Shown here: positions 48,533 to 58,016 of the stretch, one piece after another
How the letters are laid out: every line of letters starts with the position of its first letter
How positions within the stretch are numbered: the first letter of the stretch is position 1
NCBI GenBank assembly: GCA_965205845.1
Contig: CBDBIG010000005.1
Location: 62,001 to 126,000 of the forward strand
Origin: CBDBIG01 sp965205845 [NCBI: bacterium]
Lineage (GTDB): Bacteria > SAR324
Direction: 5' to 3'
Length of the DNA stretch: 64,000 bases
Notes under the pieces: model-generated
Seen by the model: the letters and a program-made list of their open reading frames with translations, nothing else
Database searches by the model: none
Told to the model about the DNA's origin: nothing
Program-made: the position numbers and the translations under genes

Positions 48533-49021
48533 TTACGAACCTCCTTGTAGTTAGATTTGCCAATCTTCAAAAAATGAGGCGATTTCTCGCTTTCGTATTT
48601 TTAAAGACCGCCTTTTAGGCTTACCTTAAGTACCCCGCTTCAATGTTTCCATTTTCGAGGGTTATCAGGTAAAAAGGCTCCTTTGCATATGGTGTTCTGC
48701 CCTAACCAAAGATTGATTAAGACACCACATATCAACGCTTTTGGTTATGTTCTTATGTTGGCCAAAAGGGTTGATCTTGTTAAAGGGTTTTGCTCGCAAG
48801 GATAAACTTTTGAGCGATGGCACTTTTAAAAGGCAACGTTGTGTCTGCAAAGAATTTTTTTACACAAAAGCGGATCGCTCTAACTACTTTTTCAATCGAA
48901 ACGCCTTCATCACAACGTGGTCTTATGGTTAAAATACCCCCTTTGGGTTTGGTGAAAAAAATTTGCCTTGTGGGCAAAAGGTGAATTTAAGTCAATTAAT
49001 CCATTTGACGAGAGGGTTTAT
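48533..49021. other. 489-nt intergenic region in the flagellin island
   Basis: Upstream region of the flagellin at 47087. No gene. No convincing sigma-28 or sigma-54 site was found by eye. Confidence 0.4.
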
Positions 49022-50368
49022 CTAATCTCTAGCCATTGCCTGTTGAAGCACCCAGGCCATTTGGGCGGCTTTTTGATGAAAAACATCTAGAGAACGCGTG
49101 GCTGTTGGTTGTGCCTTAACACTCGATGCGTATTTCAACTTTGCCATGGCGGCATCTTGCTTGCGTTTCATGGTGCCTTGAATTTTTTCGAGCCAGTCTT
49201 CCAGTTCGTAGGCAACGCTATGAAGCATGTGAATGGTATCTTTTACCTGAAACCACGAATGGCACGCGGCATGGTCTAAAGACAAAAAACCACTCGATGA
49301 GTCGACCCAATTCCCCAGTTTGCCTGGCTGGCACCAAGGTAGGGTAATGGCTGGGATAGCAGTGTGAGGATCGGCCGCTTCTTGCACAAAAATGCTGTTT
49401 TGCACCACATGGCAGTTTGCTTGTTTGTTTTCTTCAAGGGAGCGCTCGCCTGTCCAACACACCGCCAATTCTGCTGTGCGTTGGTTATCCAAAAGGCCTA
49501 CAAGCATGCGCCCCACGCCAAAAGCGTGTTCTCCGTCCAGTTCGCCTTGAATATCCTTGCCTTTTAAGCAGATTTCTAAGTGCCCTGGTTGTTGAGACAA
49601 AATGGAGGTGCGCCGGCTCAACCCACGGAAAATATGCTGTGAGCCATAGTGGTTATGTTGCAGCACAAGTCTCCCGCTGGGGCTAATTTGGGCTTCAAGG
49701 TTTAAACCTGCGCGCCAAATTTCCGTTTGCAAGCGCAGCACAAACGCCGTGGGGCTTTCATTTTTGTGTAAAAGCACCCGAATTTCTTGGTCGCTTTCAG
49801 TCAGTATCAGTTCTTGTTCCTCATTCATAAAAGCAGGGTGCAAAGGCGCATGGCCCATCAGCACAGAGCGTGTTGGGTAAATGCTGATGTTGACGGAAAA
49901 CCCTTGTGCAGGTGACGATTTGGTGTTTGGACCACCGCGCAAAAACCCGACACCGTTTCCCCAACCCACCACACTGCTTTGTCCATTTAACAAACCACGG
50001 CCATGAAATTTACAATTGCGAACGGTGTCGTCAATTTGTTGGGCAATGCTTTGCATGCACTGGTCTAAAGCAGGCAAAGGTTTGCTGTGCATGCTACGCA
50101 TTTCCCAATGGGTGTTTAAAAAATCGAGGCCAAAAGCAATTTTGCGCTGAATGTGCAAAATCCCCCGTTGTGTTTGTTGCAGTATGGAAACCGAGGTTTC
50201 TAGGTTGCGCAGAATTTGCTTTGTGTCCAACCATCCAGAATCAAAGTGTAGCCAACCACCGGGCTGCGGCATCCGCTCTGTTTGGCTTGCATGCATGCCC
50301 ACCTCGCCAAGGTTAAATTCCTTGGCTCGCATTTGGTGGGCATCGCTGGGAAGGTGTTGAATTTCCAT
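49022..50368 (-). CDS. divergent flagellin-like protein B
   Basis: 448 aa from the ATG at 50368; a TTG at 50410 could add 14 residues. Through the middle it follows the flagellin plan: CKFHGRGLLNGQSS (flagellin FAGRKILDGSSG), GVGFLRGGPNTKSSPAQGF (GDNLRFIKGSVNTNASPEGG), LQHNHYGSQHIF (SHKDYGSKESF) and KDIQGELDGEHAFGVGRMLVGL (QDVLATIGGEPTYGVGRLIKG). The closest neighbour by these stretches is the flagellin at 50444. The D0 N-terminus (MxLRIN, RLSSG) and the C-terminal SVIRD and QANQ segments are missing. About seven Cys are present. The start has no good ribosome site. Confidence 0.75.
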   Translation of the reverse strand: MEIQHLPSDAHQMRAKEFNLGEVGMHASQTERMPQPGGWLHFDSGWLDTKQILRNLETSVSILQQTQRGILHIQRKIAFGLDFLNTHWEMRSMHSKPLPALDQCMQSIAQQIDDTVRNCKFHGRGLLNGQSSVVGWGNGVGFLRGGPNTKSSPAQGFSVNISIYPTRSVLMGHAPLHPAFMNEEQELILTESDQEIRVLLHKNESPTAFVLRLQTEIWRAGLNLEAQISPSGRLVLQHNHYGSQHIFRGLSRRTSILSQQPGHLEICLKGKDIQGELDGEHAFGVGRMLVGLLDNQRTAELAVCWTGERSLEENKQANCHVVQNSIFVQEAADPHTAIPAITLPWCQPGKLGNWVDSSSGFLSLDHAACHSWFQVKDTIHMLHSVAYELEDWLEKIQGTMKRKQDAAMAKLKYASSVKAQPTATRSLDVFHQKAAQMAWVLQQAMARD

Positions 50369-50443
50369 AAAAAACGCTTTACTTAAAAAATCATGCAGTC
50401 TACGAAACAACAGGTAGGTTTCGCTTGCAATAAAACTTCACCT

Positions 50444-51883
50444 TTAGATGCCTTGGAGCAAACCAAGAACGTTTTGCGTGGTTTGGTTGGCTTGGGTTAG
50501 CATCGACAAACCCGATTGCAAAATGACCTTGTTGCGTGTAAATTCGCTCACTTCTTCCGCCATATCTGCATCTCTAATCACAGACTCTGCGGACAAAAGT
50601 TCCTCACGGTTTATTCGCAAGCTACGTATATTGGCTTCGAGTGAGTTCTTTTGAATGGCACCCAATTCACCACGCACGGCATTCAAATCTTCAATCGCTT
50701 TTTCCACCAAGCGCATCGCATCTTCGGCTCCTTGAAAACTACGCACATCAATATCGGCAAGCGCACGATAGCCGCTGACATTGTCAACGTTTCGCCCAAG
50801 TACGCCCGTGTTGACGCTGTTTAAGGCCACCTTTGTGATTTGCCCCACATCAGGCCCCGTTTGAAACAGCGCGGAGTGCTGAGCAAGCAAGACGCGCCCC
50901 ACCAATTGGTCTTCTTTATGGCCGTCGTAAATCATCTGGATGCCGTCGGTTTTAGCACCTGGGACGCCTTTTATGAGGCGCCCTACCCCATAGGTGGGTT
51001 CTCCACCGATGGTGGCCAAAACATCCTGGCCATTTTGAATGGTTAAAGGGGTTTTATTATCTTCGCCCAATACACCCCCCACACTTGAACTCACGCTAAA
51101 GGATTCTTTTGAGCCGTAATCTTTATGGGAAACTTTGATGCGACCATCATCGGTTAAGCTCACTTCCACGTTGAGGCCGCGCTCTTCTGCTTGCTTGCCC
51201 AACCTGTTAACAAAAGTTTGTGGAGTATCTTTTTCGAGGGGGACTAGGTCTGCTATTCTGCCACTTTCTTCAATGGTGACTCTTACATTGGCACCCAGGT
51301 CTTCATCGGTGAAAACCTTGGGGGCCGTATGGTGCGCACGGGTGGCAGCTTTTTGTACAAACACCCCATACCCACCTTCCGGGGAAGCGTTTGTGTTCAC
51401 ACTGCCCTTGATAAATCTTAAATTATCTCCTACGGCTACGCCGTTAACACCGCTGCTACCGTCCAAAATTTTACGCCCCGCAAAATTAGCGAACTTAGAA
51501 ATGTTGTCAATGGCTATCAAAGCATTTTCAATTTCTTGTTGGTCTGCCTCAAGCATGGCAGGCCCATTGGCCCCTTCGTTGGCAGCATGCACGGCCAAAC
51601 GGCGAATGTCGACCAACAGGCGGTTCACTTCACCTAAAGCGGATTCGGTCGTTTGCACCATCGAAACAGAGACCTCTGAGTTGCGAATGGCACCACCAAA
51701 GGCGGCCACTTGAGCACGCAGACGCTCCGAAATCATTAAGGTGGCAGGTCCGTCAGCTGCCCGCACAATCCTCTCCCCTGAGGAAAGGTGCTCGAGGCTG
51801 GTTTGCAAACGCTTGTCGGTGTTAAGCAAATGGCGGTGGGTGTTAATGGCTTGTGTGTTGTTGTTTACAACCAATGCTCCCAT
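50444..51883 (-). CDS. flagellin
   Basis: 479 aa, Cys-free. N-terminus GALVVNNNTQAINTHRHLL and EHLSSGERIVRAADGPATL; C-terminus SVIRDADMAEEVSEFT and LTQANQTTQNVLGLL. The ATG at 51883 follows AAGGAGA by seven bases. The middle has SHKDYGSKESF and EPTYGVGRLIKG. It is the first flagellin after the FliS genes on this strand. Confidence 0.95.
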   Translation of the reverse strand: MGALVVNNNTQAINTHRHLLNTDKRLQTSLEHLSSGERIVRAADGPATLMISERLRAQVAAFGGAIRNSEVSVSMVQTTESALGEVNRLLVDIRRLAVHAANEGANGPAMLEADQQEIENALIAIDNISKFANFAGRKILDGSSGVNGVAVGDNLRFIKGSVNTNASPEGGYGVFVQKAATRAHHTAPKVFTDEDLGANVRVTIEESGRIADLVPLEKDTPQTFVNRLGKQAEERGLNVEVSLTDDGRIKVSHKDYGSKESFSVSSSVGGVLGEDNKTPLTIQNGQDVLATIGGEPTYGVGRLIKGVPGAKTDGIQMIYDGHKEDQLVGRVLLAQHSALFQTGPDVGQITKVALNSVNTGVLGRNVDNVSGYRALADIDVRSFQGAEDAMRLVEKAIEDLNAVRGELGAIQKNSLEANIRSLRINREELLSAESVIRDADMAEEVSEFTRNKVILQSGLSMLTQANQTTQNVLGLLQGI

Positions 51884-52044
51884 GGTGATTCTCCTTGCAT
51901 AAAAATCAAGTAAGGGTGTTGTTAAAATGCGTGCTAAAAAAGGCACACAGATAAGGGCAAACACAAACGAAAAGCACGTTGCTCCAGCACGCTTATGGTT
52001 TGTGTGGTGTTGCGTTGCTAAATGATGCGCTAATGAATAATGTT

Positions 52045-52476
52045 TTAAACCACCATGCGCCGTTGCAATGGTTGCCTTGCATGGGGCCTTTTTCCGGCAG
52101 TTGTGTTTTTCAACACCAAAACCCAGCCTTCACGCAAAATGCCCATTACTTTGGCCATTCGCACGACCTGTGCTGCATTTTTGCGAAGGTTTGCTTCTAC
52201 AATTTGCTCAAATACAAACACGTAAAGGCGATGTAAATTTTTTCCAATATCGCCACCTTGTTCAGGCTTTAAACCGCTCAATAGCTCGGAAACAATGTCT
52301 GCACTGCGCGTTAGGTAGCGGTGTGCATTTTCAATCTCCTCGTTCTCAATACATGCAGCACCCTTGTTCATAAAGCGGATGGCACCATCGTAAAGCATCA
52401 CAATTAAGCGACTTTGGCTGGCGGTTTCAACGCTCGTCATTTCGTAAGCACTGTAAGGGCTCTGGGTTTGAGACAT
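52045..52476 (-). CDS. fliS: flagellar export chaperone FliS
   Basis: 143 aa. FliS binds the C-terminal D0 of flagellin in the cytosol and keeps it unfolded before export. Family marks are YSAYEM near residue 8, the SRLIVMLYDGAIRFM segment, and ENAHRYLTRSADIVSELLSGL, GGDIGKNLHRLYVFV. The C-terminus is a basic tail. It lies just upstream of the flagellin at 50444 on the same strand. Confidence 0.95.
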   Translation of the reverse strand: MSQTQSPYSAYEMTSVETASQSRLIVMLYDGAIRFMNKGAACIENEEIENAHRYLTRSADIVSELLSGLKPEQGGDIGKNLHRLYVFVFEQIVEANLRKNAAQVVRMAKVMGILREGWVLVLKNTTAGKRPHARQPLQRRMVV

Positions 52477-52610
52477 GGTGTGTTATGAATCCTTTTTTCT
52501 TATCCGCAGGCGAAAATGGCTTATTCAAATTTTGAGTAAACTTGCTTTTGTGCTGAATAACGGCTTGTTACCTGATGGTTACGGTGTATCTTCCCTAGGA
52601 CTTTAATTTT

Positions 52611-53075
52611 TTATTGCTTTAAACTTAATTTAGAACCTTGAGGGCCTGGGTGGCTTTGCATAGGGGCCGCTTTGTTGGGGGTTGAGGCTCTGTTTTCTGG
52701 CTTAATGTTTTGCCATCCTTCGCGCAAACTTTCGAGCAAACCCACCACTTGTACTAGGCGCCGCTTGTCTTTGCTGAGGTTGGCGTCAATCAGTTCGTTA
52801 AAAATGTAGATGTATATCCGCTGTAAATTCTTGGCAATGTCGCCACCAGCTTCAAGGTTTAGTGAGGCAAGCAGTTCTGTCACAATGCTTTTGGCACGTA
52901 CCACATAGGTGTGAAATAGGTGGAGACCTTTGGTATCGAGTTCCATTTGAATGGCTGCCTTAAGGCGACGAATGGCACCATCGTAAAGCATCAAAATCAA
53001 CGTGCGTTGGTCTGTAGTCGTTACCGAGTTTTTTTTGTAGGCATTGGCGCCCTTGCTGTATTGCTGCTTAAGCAT
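52611..53075 (-). CDS. second FliS-family flagellar chaperone
   Basis: 154 aa FliS paralogue with GANAYKKNSV near the N-terminus, RTLILMLYDGAIRRLKAA, and GGDIAKNLQRIYIYIFNELIDANL. A Pro/Gln/Ser-rich 25-residue tail follows the core. The ATG at 53075 matches the family start. With fliS it forms a tandem pair 134 nt apart. Confidence 0.92.
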   Translation of the reverse strand: MLKQQYSKGANAYKKNSVTTTDQRTLILMLYDGAIRRLKAAIQMELDTKGLHLFHTYVVRAKSIVTELLASLNLEAGGDIAKNLQRIYIYIFNELIDANLSKDKRRLVQVVGLLESLREGWQNIKPENRASTPNKAAPMQSHPGPQGSKLSLKQ

Positions 53076-53777
53076 GACGGGTTTTTGAACAACCTTTTTG
53101 TAAAAAACAAATGTGCAATGTGGAACATGGCAGACCATGCTCTTATGGGTTGCTTAACGGCAAGGTGGTGCAAAAGCTTAAAGGCTTGGTGATTTTTTCT
53201 TCTAAAAAATGCTTGTGAGCCGTGTTTTTTAAAGGCGGGCACGCGCTTGTTTTTTTGCGGGGTGTTTTTCCGCTGCCTCGAAGCAGCCTAGGCGGCGCGG
53301 GTGTTGACCCAAAAAACGGTACGCAAACGGCGCAAGACTCCCAAGGCGCACCTCCTTAGGCGTGTCCTGTTTTGAGGTCTTTCATTTGCTTGCGTTCTTC
53401 ACCAGCCTTTTTTTGGCTCAGGTGGGGATGGGGTTTTTAGCCTTGAGGGCACTCGTTTTGCCAGCACATCTCCCTGCAAGGATGTTCTGTCTGGCTTGGG
53501 CAACACAAAGTGGATTTTTTAAGAGACCCTTGCGAGGGCTTCCCCAGTTGAGATCGCTGAAAGGCTTGACCAAATCTCGATTTCTAAGGGTGTCGCTATA
53601 GCGTGCGAGCATCGGCACTAGAGTAAAAAATGGCGCACCTCCATTTGTGCTTGTTCAGCGCCTCGTTTGCCTGGCCTGCCTTTGGTGCTATCGCGTGCTG
53701 CCCAGAGCACCCGCCTACTTAAATGTTTGTCCCACCACTACGCGGCGGTTTACAAAGGGTGAATTCGCCCCGCTGCT

Positions 53778-53813
53778 TTGCACGGCCTCTTGAAACTAAA
53801 ATCTGCATTCCCT
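53778..53813. repeat. dispersed 36-bp repeat shared with 60914-60950
   Basis: Matches 60914-60950 with four substitutions and one inserted base (TTGCAC.GCCTCTT.AAA...ACTAAAAT). Both copies lie in non-coding DNA on the plus strand. Confidence 0.8.
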
Positions 53814-53821
53814 CAAGAATT

Positions 53822-53868
53822 GCACCATATGAAATATGCGCCACACGCACCTGTGGCGCAATTAATCA
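53822..53868 (+). pseudogene. relic of a solute-binding-protein gene 3' end
   Basis: Read on the plus strand, this stretch matches the minus-strand unit of the 49-bp repeat at 16433-16530 (ATGAAATATGCGCCA..CGCACCTGTGGC) at most positions. That unit codes for the end of the solute-binding protein at 16513. The relic lies about 550 bp upstream of a related intact gene and in the same orientation. Confidence 0.7.
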
Positions 53869-54418
53869 AAAAGCGTAGGGGGATCGCTTTTTTACTCAAA
53901 AAGAAACTTTACAGACTGTTTGAATTCCTTATAGGATGCCCCCATGTCTTGATAATGTGTTGCGTCAGTAACGTAAAAGAAATGGGGTTTTCCCCGAGTA
54001 CACAATGCCTGCGTCAACAGCGTTTTTTGCATAAAGCAATCGACTTGGTGCGACTAACATCGGTTGACGGTAAATGGAGCAAGCGTGCGTGTTTGTACCT
54101 TGATAACCGAGGTATTATTGCAAGCCTCTTGATTGGCCCAACGTGAGTAAGGAGTGTGTGCTACCCCGCGCTGCTGTGTTGGCAGTTTGTGGTTTGCGTA
54201 TATTTTTCGAGCGAGGTTTTCTATTGCGAACTAGGTCACTCAATCTTAATTTAAAAACGCAAAAAGCGATGCTCCTTGGCATCGATACAAAATCGGGTGT
54301 GGCTTTAAGTTACTTTTTCAGTGAAACAGACCAAAGGCATCGATCCTCATGCGCCCCAAAAAGCGCATGATATCATCTCAGCATTCCTTAACAAGAAACA
54401 ATAAAAGGAGAAACGCTT

Positions 54419-56020
54419 ATGCGTATGCAAACATTTCGTGCTTGCTTACTCGCGCTGGTGTTTGGAATGGCCGCGTTGGTGGTGATACCAAGTGACAGCC
54501 ATGCACAACGACGTGGTGGGCAACTCAAGTATATGATTCCCGCTTCTGGTGCGCCCAGCTTAGACGCACACCGCGAGGCAACCTTTGCCACCATTCACCC
54601 AACCGCACCGTTTTACAGTTTGTTAATTCAAGTTGACCCAACCAGCAAAACGAATAAAATTGGGGGCGACCTTGCGACCAAATGGACGGTGAGTAAAGAC
54701 AAAAAAACCTACACCTTTACCTTGCGCCGCAATGTTAAGTTTCATGACGGCACACCGCTTACTGCAAAAGATGTGATTGCGAGTTGGCGTAAGCTGGTGA
54801 ACCCCGAAACCTATGGCAAAAACGTGGTAAGTTCGCGCAAGGGCTTTTTTTCCATGATTGAATCATACAAGGCTGTTGGCAAATACCAGGTTGTTTTTAA
54901 ATTAAAGCATCCGTCAGGAGCCTTTATTCCTGCTTTGGCCATGCCTTTTAACTATATCTACAAAGCTGCCATTTTAGAGAAAGACCCCCATTATCACGAA
55001 AAAAATGTGATGGGCTCTGGCCCGTTTCAATTTGTTGAGTACGTTCCTGGTGGGCGCATAGCAGGAAAGCGTAACGAAAATTATTATATTAAAGGGCGCC
55101 CTTACCTAGATGGGTTTGAGGCCATTTTTGCCAAGAAGCAAAACGTGTATGTGCAAGCCATACGTGGCGGCCGTATACATGGCGTCTTTCGTGGTTTGCC
55201 CCCTGCCGCTGTGCAAGACCTGTTAAGGGCACGTGGAAAAACCTTAACCGTGCACAGAAGTACTTGGAATTGTGGAATGTACGCGACCTTCAACAGGGAC
55301 AAAAAACCCTTTGACGATGTGCGTGTGCGTCAAGCAGTGCACTTGGCCCTCGATCGCTGGGCTGCAAGCAAGCACCTGTCGCGCATTGCCATTGTAAAGA
55401 CCGTTGGTGCGTATGTCTTTCCCGGCCATCCTCTTGCCTTTACCAATGCCGAACTCCGCAAAGAGCCTGGTTATGGAGACATTAAAAAAGCCCGCGCAAA
55501 AGCCCGCCGCTTGTTAAAAGAAGCAGGGCAATCTAATTTGAAATTCGTCTTTCACAATCGTAATACCGACCAACCTTACAAGGTGGTGGGAACGTGGCTA
55601 ATTGACCAATGGCGCCAAATTGGCTTGAGTATTACGCAAGAGCCGGTTTCCAGTTCCCAATACTTTGGGCGGCTTCGTAGCCGCGATTATGATGTGGGAA
55701 TAGATTTTGGTTGTGAAGCGTTGGTAAACCCCTCGGTGGATATCTCCAAGCATCGACCAGGCCAGTCGAATAACTACAGCAGCTCTGGTCCAGACCCAAA
55801 GTTTGAGAAGATGTTTGCCCAGCAGTTGCGTGAGGGTGACCCTAAGAAGCAGCGCAAAATTATGTTGAAAATGCAGCGCTATGCTTTACGCGAAATGTGG
55901 ACTTCCCCTGTGTTGTGGTGGGATTTGGTGCTGGTGCACGACAAAAAACTGCGAGGCTTTAACATTGGTCCGAGTCACTACTTGAACATTGGTCATGCCA
56001 ATGTTTGGTTAGATAAATAA
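54419..56020 (+). CDS. ABC transporter substrate-binding protein, peptide/nickel family (SBP_bac_5)
   Basis: 533 aa periplasmic protein with signal peptide (hydrophobic to about residue 28, SHAQ end). Conserved GAPSLDAHREATFATIHPTA (in blocks), NVKFHDGTPLTAKDVIASW, MGSGPF and NRNTDQPYKVVG. Equal in length to the copy at 16513. AAAAGGAG lies ten bases before the ATG. There is no permease gene beside it. A terminator-like hairpin follows. Confidence 0.92.
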   Translation: MRMQTFRACLLALVFGMAALVVIPSDSHAQRRGGQLKYMIPASGAPSLDAHREATFATIHPTAPFYSLLIQVDPTSKTNKIGGDLATKWTVSKDKKTYTFTLRRNVKFHDGTPLTAKDVIASWRKLVNPETYGKNVVSSRKGFFSMIESYKAVGKYQVVFKLKHPSGAFIPALAMPFNYIYKAAILEKDPHYHEKNVMGSGPFQFVEYVPGGRIAGKRNENYYIKGRPYLDGFEAIFAKKQNVYVQAIRGGRIHGVFRGLPPAAVQDLLRARGKTLTVHRSTWNCGMYATFNRDKKPFDDVRVRQAVHLALDRWAASKHLSRIAIVKTVGAYVFPGHPLAFTNAELRKEPGYGDIKKARAKARRLLKEAGQSNLKFVFHNRNTDQPYKVVGTWLIDQWRQIGLSITQEPVSSSQYFGRLRSRDYDVGIDFGCEALVNPSVDISKHRPGQSNNYSSSGPDPKFEKMFAQQLREGDPKKQRKIMLKMQRYALREMWTSPVLWWDLVLVHDKKLRGFNIGPSHYLNIGHANVWLDK

Positions 56021-56396
56021 GGCTTGTGATCATAAGCGCCTATTAGTTCATTTTCTATGTTGCGCTAGGGCGATCGCTTGATTTGCTCAAAGCCCTGCGC
56101 AGGAAAACAGATGCCTTCCATTTAGTCCGTCATGGGATGAGATGAGAAGGCATTTTTGTTGGTTTTTCACGGTTTTTAAAAAGGGCGGTTATTTGTTTTT
56201 TGTGACTGCTTGCTTGTTTATACTTGAACACATAGCCAAAGCATTGACTTACTGCCTGTTGTAGTGTAAATAGTGGCTTACTATCGTGTGAGCCTCGCCC
56301 CTGTGCTTACTCTAATGCTTATTCTAATGTAGCAGTGGCGTGCGGCTGGCCGATGTACCCCCCACCTTGTTATAGCAGGAGGCTTTGTTATTCACT
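56021..56396. other. 376-nt intergenic region
   Basis: Holds a hairpin terminator (56111-56158) and the promoter region of the next gene; no gene seen. Confidence 0.5.
56111..56158 (+). terminator. intrinsic terminator after the solute-binding protein gene
   Basis: ATGCCTTC (56111-56118) pairs perfectly with GAAGGCAT (56146-56153), followed by a T-run. Confidence 0.75.
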
Positions 56397-58016
56397 ATGC
56401 GTACTAAACTTGTATTTATCACGGCTGTTTCCATTTTATTTGGCTTAGCGGCGGTTGTGTCAGAAGATGGTTTTGCTCAAAAACGTGCCCGTATCCAGCC
56501 ACAACGCGGTGGCGTCCTTAAGTATATTATTCCTTCCTCGGGTGCGCCGAGCCTTGATGCACACCGTGAAACCACTTTTGCCACGGTACATCCAACCGCA
56601 CCGTTTTACAGTTTGCTGCTCTACACAGATCCTACCAGCAGGGGTGGGCTGAGACTAACGGGAGATTTGGCGGTTGGGTTTAAAGTGAGTGACAAGAAAC
56701 GCCGTTATGCGTTTAAAATTCGTAAAGGGGTCAAGTTTCATGATGGCAGCCCGTTGACCGCGAAAGATGTGGTTGCCAGCTGGGAGAAGCTCGTTTTTCC
56801 TGAAAAATACGGCAAAGACGTGTTAAGTGCGCGCAAAGATTTCTTTCGAATGATTCAATCGGTGCGTGCTCTCAACTCGAGCACGGTAGAATTTCAGTTA
56901 AGGCACGCTACTTCAGCCTTTATCCCCGTGGTTGCTATGCCGTTTAATTACGTGTACAAGGCCGATATTCTGAAGAAAAACCCTCGGTGGTATGAAAAAA
57001 ATGTGATGGGCAGCGGCCCTTTTGCGTTTGTTGAGTATGTGCCCAAAGCACGGATTGTAGGCAAACGCAACCCTGATTTTTACCTTAAAGGTCTCCCGTA
57101 TTTGGATGGTTTTGAAGCTACCTTTTCTAGAAAGCAGTATATTTATTTGCAGGCATTGCGTGACCGTCGCATCCATTCCGTATTTCGTGGATTGCCGCCG
57201 GGGGCCGTGGCGGACCTGAAAAAGGAACTTGGCAATAAAGTACGCGTTCAAGAAAGCGACTGGAATTGCTCGGTTGCCCTCGTATTTAATACGACCAAGG
57301 CCCCTTTCAATGATAAACGTGTGCGCCAAGCACTCTCTTTGGGTATCGATCGTTGGAAAGGCGGTAGGGAATTATCTGAGACTGGGATTGTGAAAACGGT
57401 GGGTGGTCTGACTTTCCCGAGGCATTATCTATCCCCTGACAAAAAGGCGTTGCGCGATCTCCCGGGTTATGGCGACATTAACAAGGAGCGCGCCAAAGCA
57501 AAAAAACTCCTCAAAGCCGCCAAACAAACCAAGTTGAAGTTTGAACTTTTAAATCGTGGAACCGACCAACCCTACAAGGTGGTTGGCGTTTGGTTGGTGA
57601 GGGAGTGGAAAAAAATTGGGGTGACTGCCACCATTAAAACGGAGCCTACTTCTAAATGGTATGCTTTGCGTCGCTCGAAAGACTATGCGGCGGCGACAGA
57701 TGCAAGCTGTCAATCTTTGGTGAACCCTACTATTGATATTGCAAAATATATCCCGAGTGGTGGAAACGACTATTCTGGCTACAAGGATGCGGTCTTTGAA
57801 AAATTGCATGACCAACAATTACACGAAAGCAATCGCGAGCGCCAAAAGCGCATTATTTATGATATGCACAAACGTGCCATGGAGGGTGTGTGGACTGTGC
57901 CTATTTTGTGGTACAACCGCTTTGTTGTCCATGATGTTCGCATGAAAGGCTGGCGTATTACTCCAAGCCATTACCTAAATATGCGTTTCGCTCAAGTGTG
58001 GCTTGATCTAAAATAA
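56397..58016 (+). CDS. ABC transporter substrate-binding protein, peptide/nickel family (SBP_bac_5)
   Basis: 539 aa. Signal peptide to about residue 27, then a ten-residue basic stretch before GGVLKYIIPSSGAPSLDAHRE (in blocks). GVKFHDGSPLTAKDVVASW, MGSGPF, NRGTDQPYKVVG and a C-terminal LNMRFAQVWLDLK are shared with the two paralogues. GGAGG lies 14 bases before the ATG at 56397; a TTG at 56385 is too close to it. It makes a tandem pair with the gene at 54419. Confidence 0.92.
   Translation: MRTKLVFITAVSILFGLAAVVSEDGFAQKRARIQPQRGGVLKYIIPSSGAPSLDAHRETTFATVHPTAPFYSLLLYTDPTSRGGLRLTGDLAVGFKVSDKKRRYAFKIRKGVKFHDGSPLTAKDVVASWEKLVFPEKYGKDVLSARKDFFRMIQSVRALNSSTVEFQLRHATSAFIPVVAMPFNYVYKADILKKNPRWYEKNVMGSGPFAFVEYVPKARIVGKRNPDFYLKGLPYLDGFEATFSRKQYIYLQALRDRRIHSVFRGLPPGAVADLKKELGNKVRVQESDWNCSVALVFNTTKAPFNDKRVRQALSLGIDRWKGGRELSETGIVKTVGGLTFPRHYLSPDKKALRDLPGYGDINKERAKAKKLLKAAKQTKLKFELLNRGTDQPYKVVGVWLVREWKKIGVTATIKTEPTSKWYALRRSKDYAAATDASCQSLVNPTIDIAKYIPSGGNDYSGYKDAVFEKLHDQQLHESNRERQKRIIYDMHKRAMEGVWTVPILWYNRFVVHDVRMKGWRITPSHYLNMRFAQVWLDLK

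Larger units (their letters stand above)
53076..54418. other. gene-poor stretch, 1.34 kb, holding a gene relic
   Basis: No intact gene. Frames at 53362-53601 and 53778-54146 lack motifs. It contains a dispersed 36-bp repeat (53778-53813) and, right after it, a relic of a solute-binding-protein 3' end (53822-53868). The right end has the promoter region and AAAAGGAG ribosome site of the next gene. Confidence 0.5.

Noticed and set aside
49022-50368. Treating the divergent flagellin-like genes as ordinary pseudogenes
   Set aside because: Both frames are intact over 440-480 codons and keep ordered family segments; decay would leave stops.
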